DNA from: CAZVEV01 sp964625865
GTDB lineage: Bacteria > Planctomycetota > Phycisphaerae > SM23-33
Length of the DNA: 6,307 bases
Assembly: GCA_964625865.1 (NCBI GenBank)
Contig: CAZVEV010000323.1
Location: 1-6,307 of the forward strand
Direction: 5' to 3'
Shown here one piece after another: positions 5,731 to 6,307 of the stretch (positions within the stretch are counted from its first letter, which is position 1; each line of letters opens with the position of its first letter). Below the pieces are notes generated by a model. It worked only from the letters and a program-made list of their open reading frames with translations. It did no database searches and was not told the DNA's origin. A program made the translations under genes and the position numbers.

Positions 5731-6160
5731 GTCTCCCGCGGCGCGCGGCGTTCGCATTGTCTTGTCCCAGTCTCGGCGCGGGGTGTCATGGTTTAGCGCG
5801 GCATACCTCTGGTCCGACTTGTGAGAAATTCTCGCGAAAGAAAACTCTACGCCGTTACGCATTGCGGGCAAGTCACACGTTCTTGTCCGAAGCTCCACCG
5901 GTGCCGAACCGCGCCATGTCGTACGAAATGCGTCTGTAGCCGGGTGTTTTCGCAGGAATGCGGTGATCCCTGCGACCAGCGGCGGAAGAGATTCGGCGTC
6001 TTTGTCGCACTCTCGTGAGAAAGCGCTAAACCAGAGGCGCTCCCCGTGACGAGAAAAATGTTTAGTTGTGCTTGCATCGAATGATGCGGGGCGTGTAAAA
6101 ATATTCAAACAGTCATGTTCGATTCACGTGTTGGATAACTCATGGAAGGTGGTGCAGCGA
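5731..6160. other. 430-bp intergenic region without a convincing gene
   Basis: No open frame here has a believable start, ribosome binding site or protein-like composition. Directly after the envelope-protein stop there is only a short GC hairpin (ccgcg/cgcgg, 5736-5748) without a T-run, which is weak as a terminator. The decamer ggtttagcgc (5790-5799) recurs inverted at 6023-6032, with cctctgg (5806-5812) likewise inverted at 6031-6037. The last 100 bp become noticeably AT-richer and hold a possible promoter for the histone-like gene. Confidence 0.6.
6072..6101 (+). promoter_or_regulatory. Candidate promoter and operator-like repeat for histone-like gene
   Basis: TTGCAT (6072-6077) and TAAAAA (6096-6101) are 18 bp apart in the most AT-rich part of the window, about 60 bp before the histone-like start codon. 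An inverted repeat, GCATC-N4-GATGC (6074-6087), overlaps the -35 element and the spacer, where a repressor or a nucleoid protein could act. The -35 and -10 matches are modest (3/6 and 4/6), so this is tentative. Confidence 0.35.
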
Positions 6161-6307
6161 ATGGCAAAGAAAGCAGCCAAGAAGAAAGTCGCCAAGAAGA
6201 AGGTGGCTAAGAAGAAGGTGGCTAAGAAGAAGGTAGCCAGGAAGAAGGCCCCGGCGAAGAAGAAGGCGCCGGCGAAGAAGAAGGCCGCCCCGAAGAAGAA
6301 AGTCGCG
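6161..6307 (+). CDS. Lysine-rich histone H1-like protein (5' part, truncated by window end)
   Basis: The 49 visible residues contain only Met, Ala, Lys, Val, Pro and one Arg, starting MAKKAAKKK and continuing as AKKKV pentads (residues 6-25) and then APAKKK-type units. This is the composition of bacterial histone H1-like proteins (Chlamydia Hc1/Hc2, Bordetella BpH1, the C-terminus of Pseudomonas AlgP), which bind DNA non-specifically and help compact the nucleoid. The start is well supported: AAGGTGGT at 6146-6153 matches 7 of 8 bases of an ideal Shine-Dalgarno and lies 7 bp upstream. No stop is reached, so total length and any folded domain are unknown. It has its own upstream non-coding region and is probably unrelated to the acyl-chain operon. 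Basic tails also occur on other DNA-binding proteins, so the family call rests on composition alone. Confidence 0.8.
   Translation, partial: MAKKAAKKKVAKKKVAKKKVAKKKVARKKAPAKKKAPAKKKAAPKKKVA
6176..6235 (+). repeat. Four tandem 15-bp repeats encoding AKKKV
   Basis: Four consecutive 15-bp units of the form gcYaagaagaaRgtN each encode Ala-Lys-Lys-Lys-Val. They differ at only a few, mostly third-codon positions. Such repeats can expand or contract in frame by slippage or recombination, so the number may vary between strains. Degenerate 15- to 18-bp APAKKK units continue downstream to the window end. Confidence 0.85.

Noticed and set aside
5821..6018. 65-codon plus-strand open frame after the envelope protein
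   Set aside because: It has no Shine-Dalgarno, a Cys/Arg-rich non-protein-like composition and no recognisable motif.
6142..6210. Alternative short frame starting at ATG 6142
   Set aside because: It is out of frame with the lysine-rich protein and stops after 22 codons. ATG 6161 has the strong Shine-Dalgarno.

Overview
The window is GC-rich bacterial DNA with dense, almost entirely plus-strand coding. Taxonomic evidence is indirect but consistent: two dehydratases with the N-terminal patterns LVDKIESLDPGKR and MRW-WIDRF, an oversized acyl carrier protein (ACP) and a lysine-rich histone H1-like protein fit what I recall of Planctomycetota, possibly Phycisphaerae. This is recall of family appearance, not a search result.

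Layout. Positions 1-53 are an almost pure C tract that is probably an assembly or sequencing artefact. Positions 54-332 hold no convincing gene, but carry a REP-like hairpin (269-309) just ahead of the first gene, a FabZ-type 3-hydroxyacyl-ACP dehydratase (DH1, 333-872). A 348-bp gap follows, with a cluster of strong hairpins (about 942-1061) and then a good sigma70-type promoter (1121-1149). That promoter precedes a tight gene series: extended ACP (1221-1610), second FabZ-like dehydratase (DH2, 1676-2152), degenerate ketoacyl synthase (KS-like, 2145-3458), complete FabF-type ketoacyl synthase (3455-4750) and a secreted, probably beta-barrel envelope protein (4813-5730). The junctions are 65 bp, an 8-bp overlap, a 4-bp ATGA overlap and 62 bp. 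After a 430-bp non-coding stretch, a histone H1-like gene starts at 6161 and runs off the window.

How the genes may work together. ACP, two dehydratases and two KS proteins form the core of a type II fatty-acid or polyketide-like elongation machine. Ketoreductase, enoyl reductase, acyltransferase and KAS III genes are absent, so it would have to borrow them from housekeeping fatty acid synthesis or from outside the window. The first KS keeps a cysteine at the nucleophile position but has Thr and Ser where FabF has its catalytic Lys and second His. It also carries an 11-residue insertion beside the nucleophile. The second KS has every catalytic residue. This resembles the KS/chain-length-factor heterodimers of type II PKS and aryl polyene systems. 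The most interesting hypothesis is therefore a specialised lipid or polyene pathway with an envelope protein at the end of its operon. The product cannot be read from the sequence.
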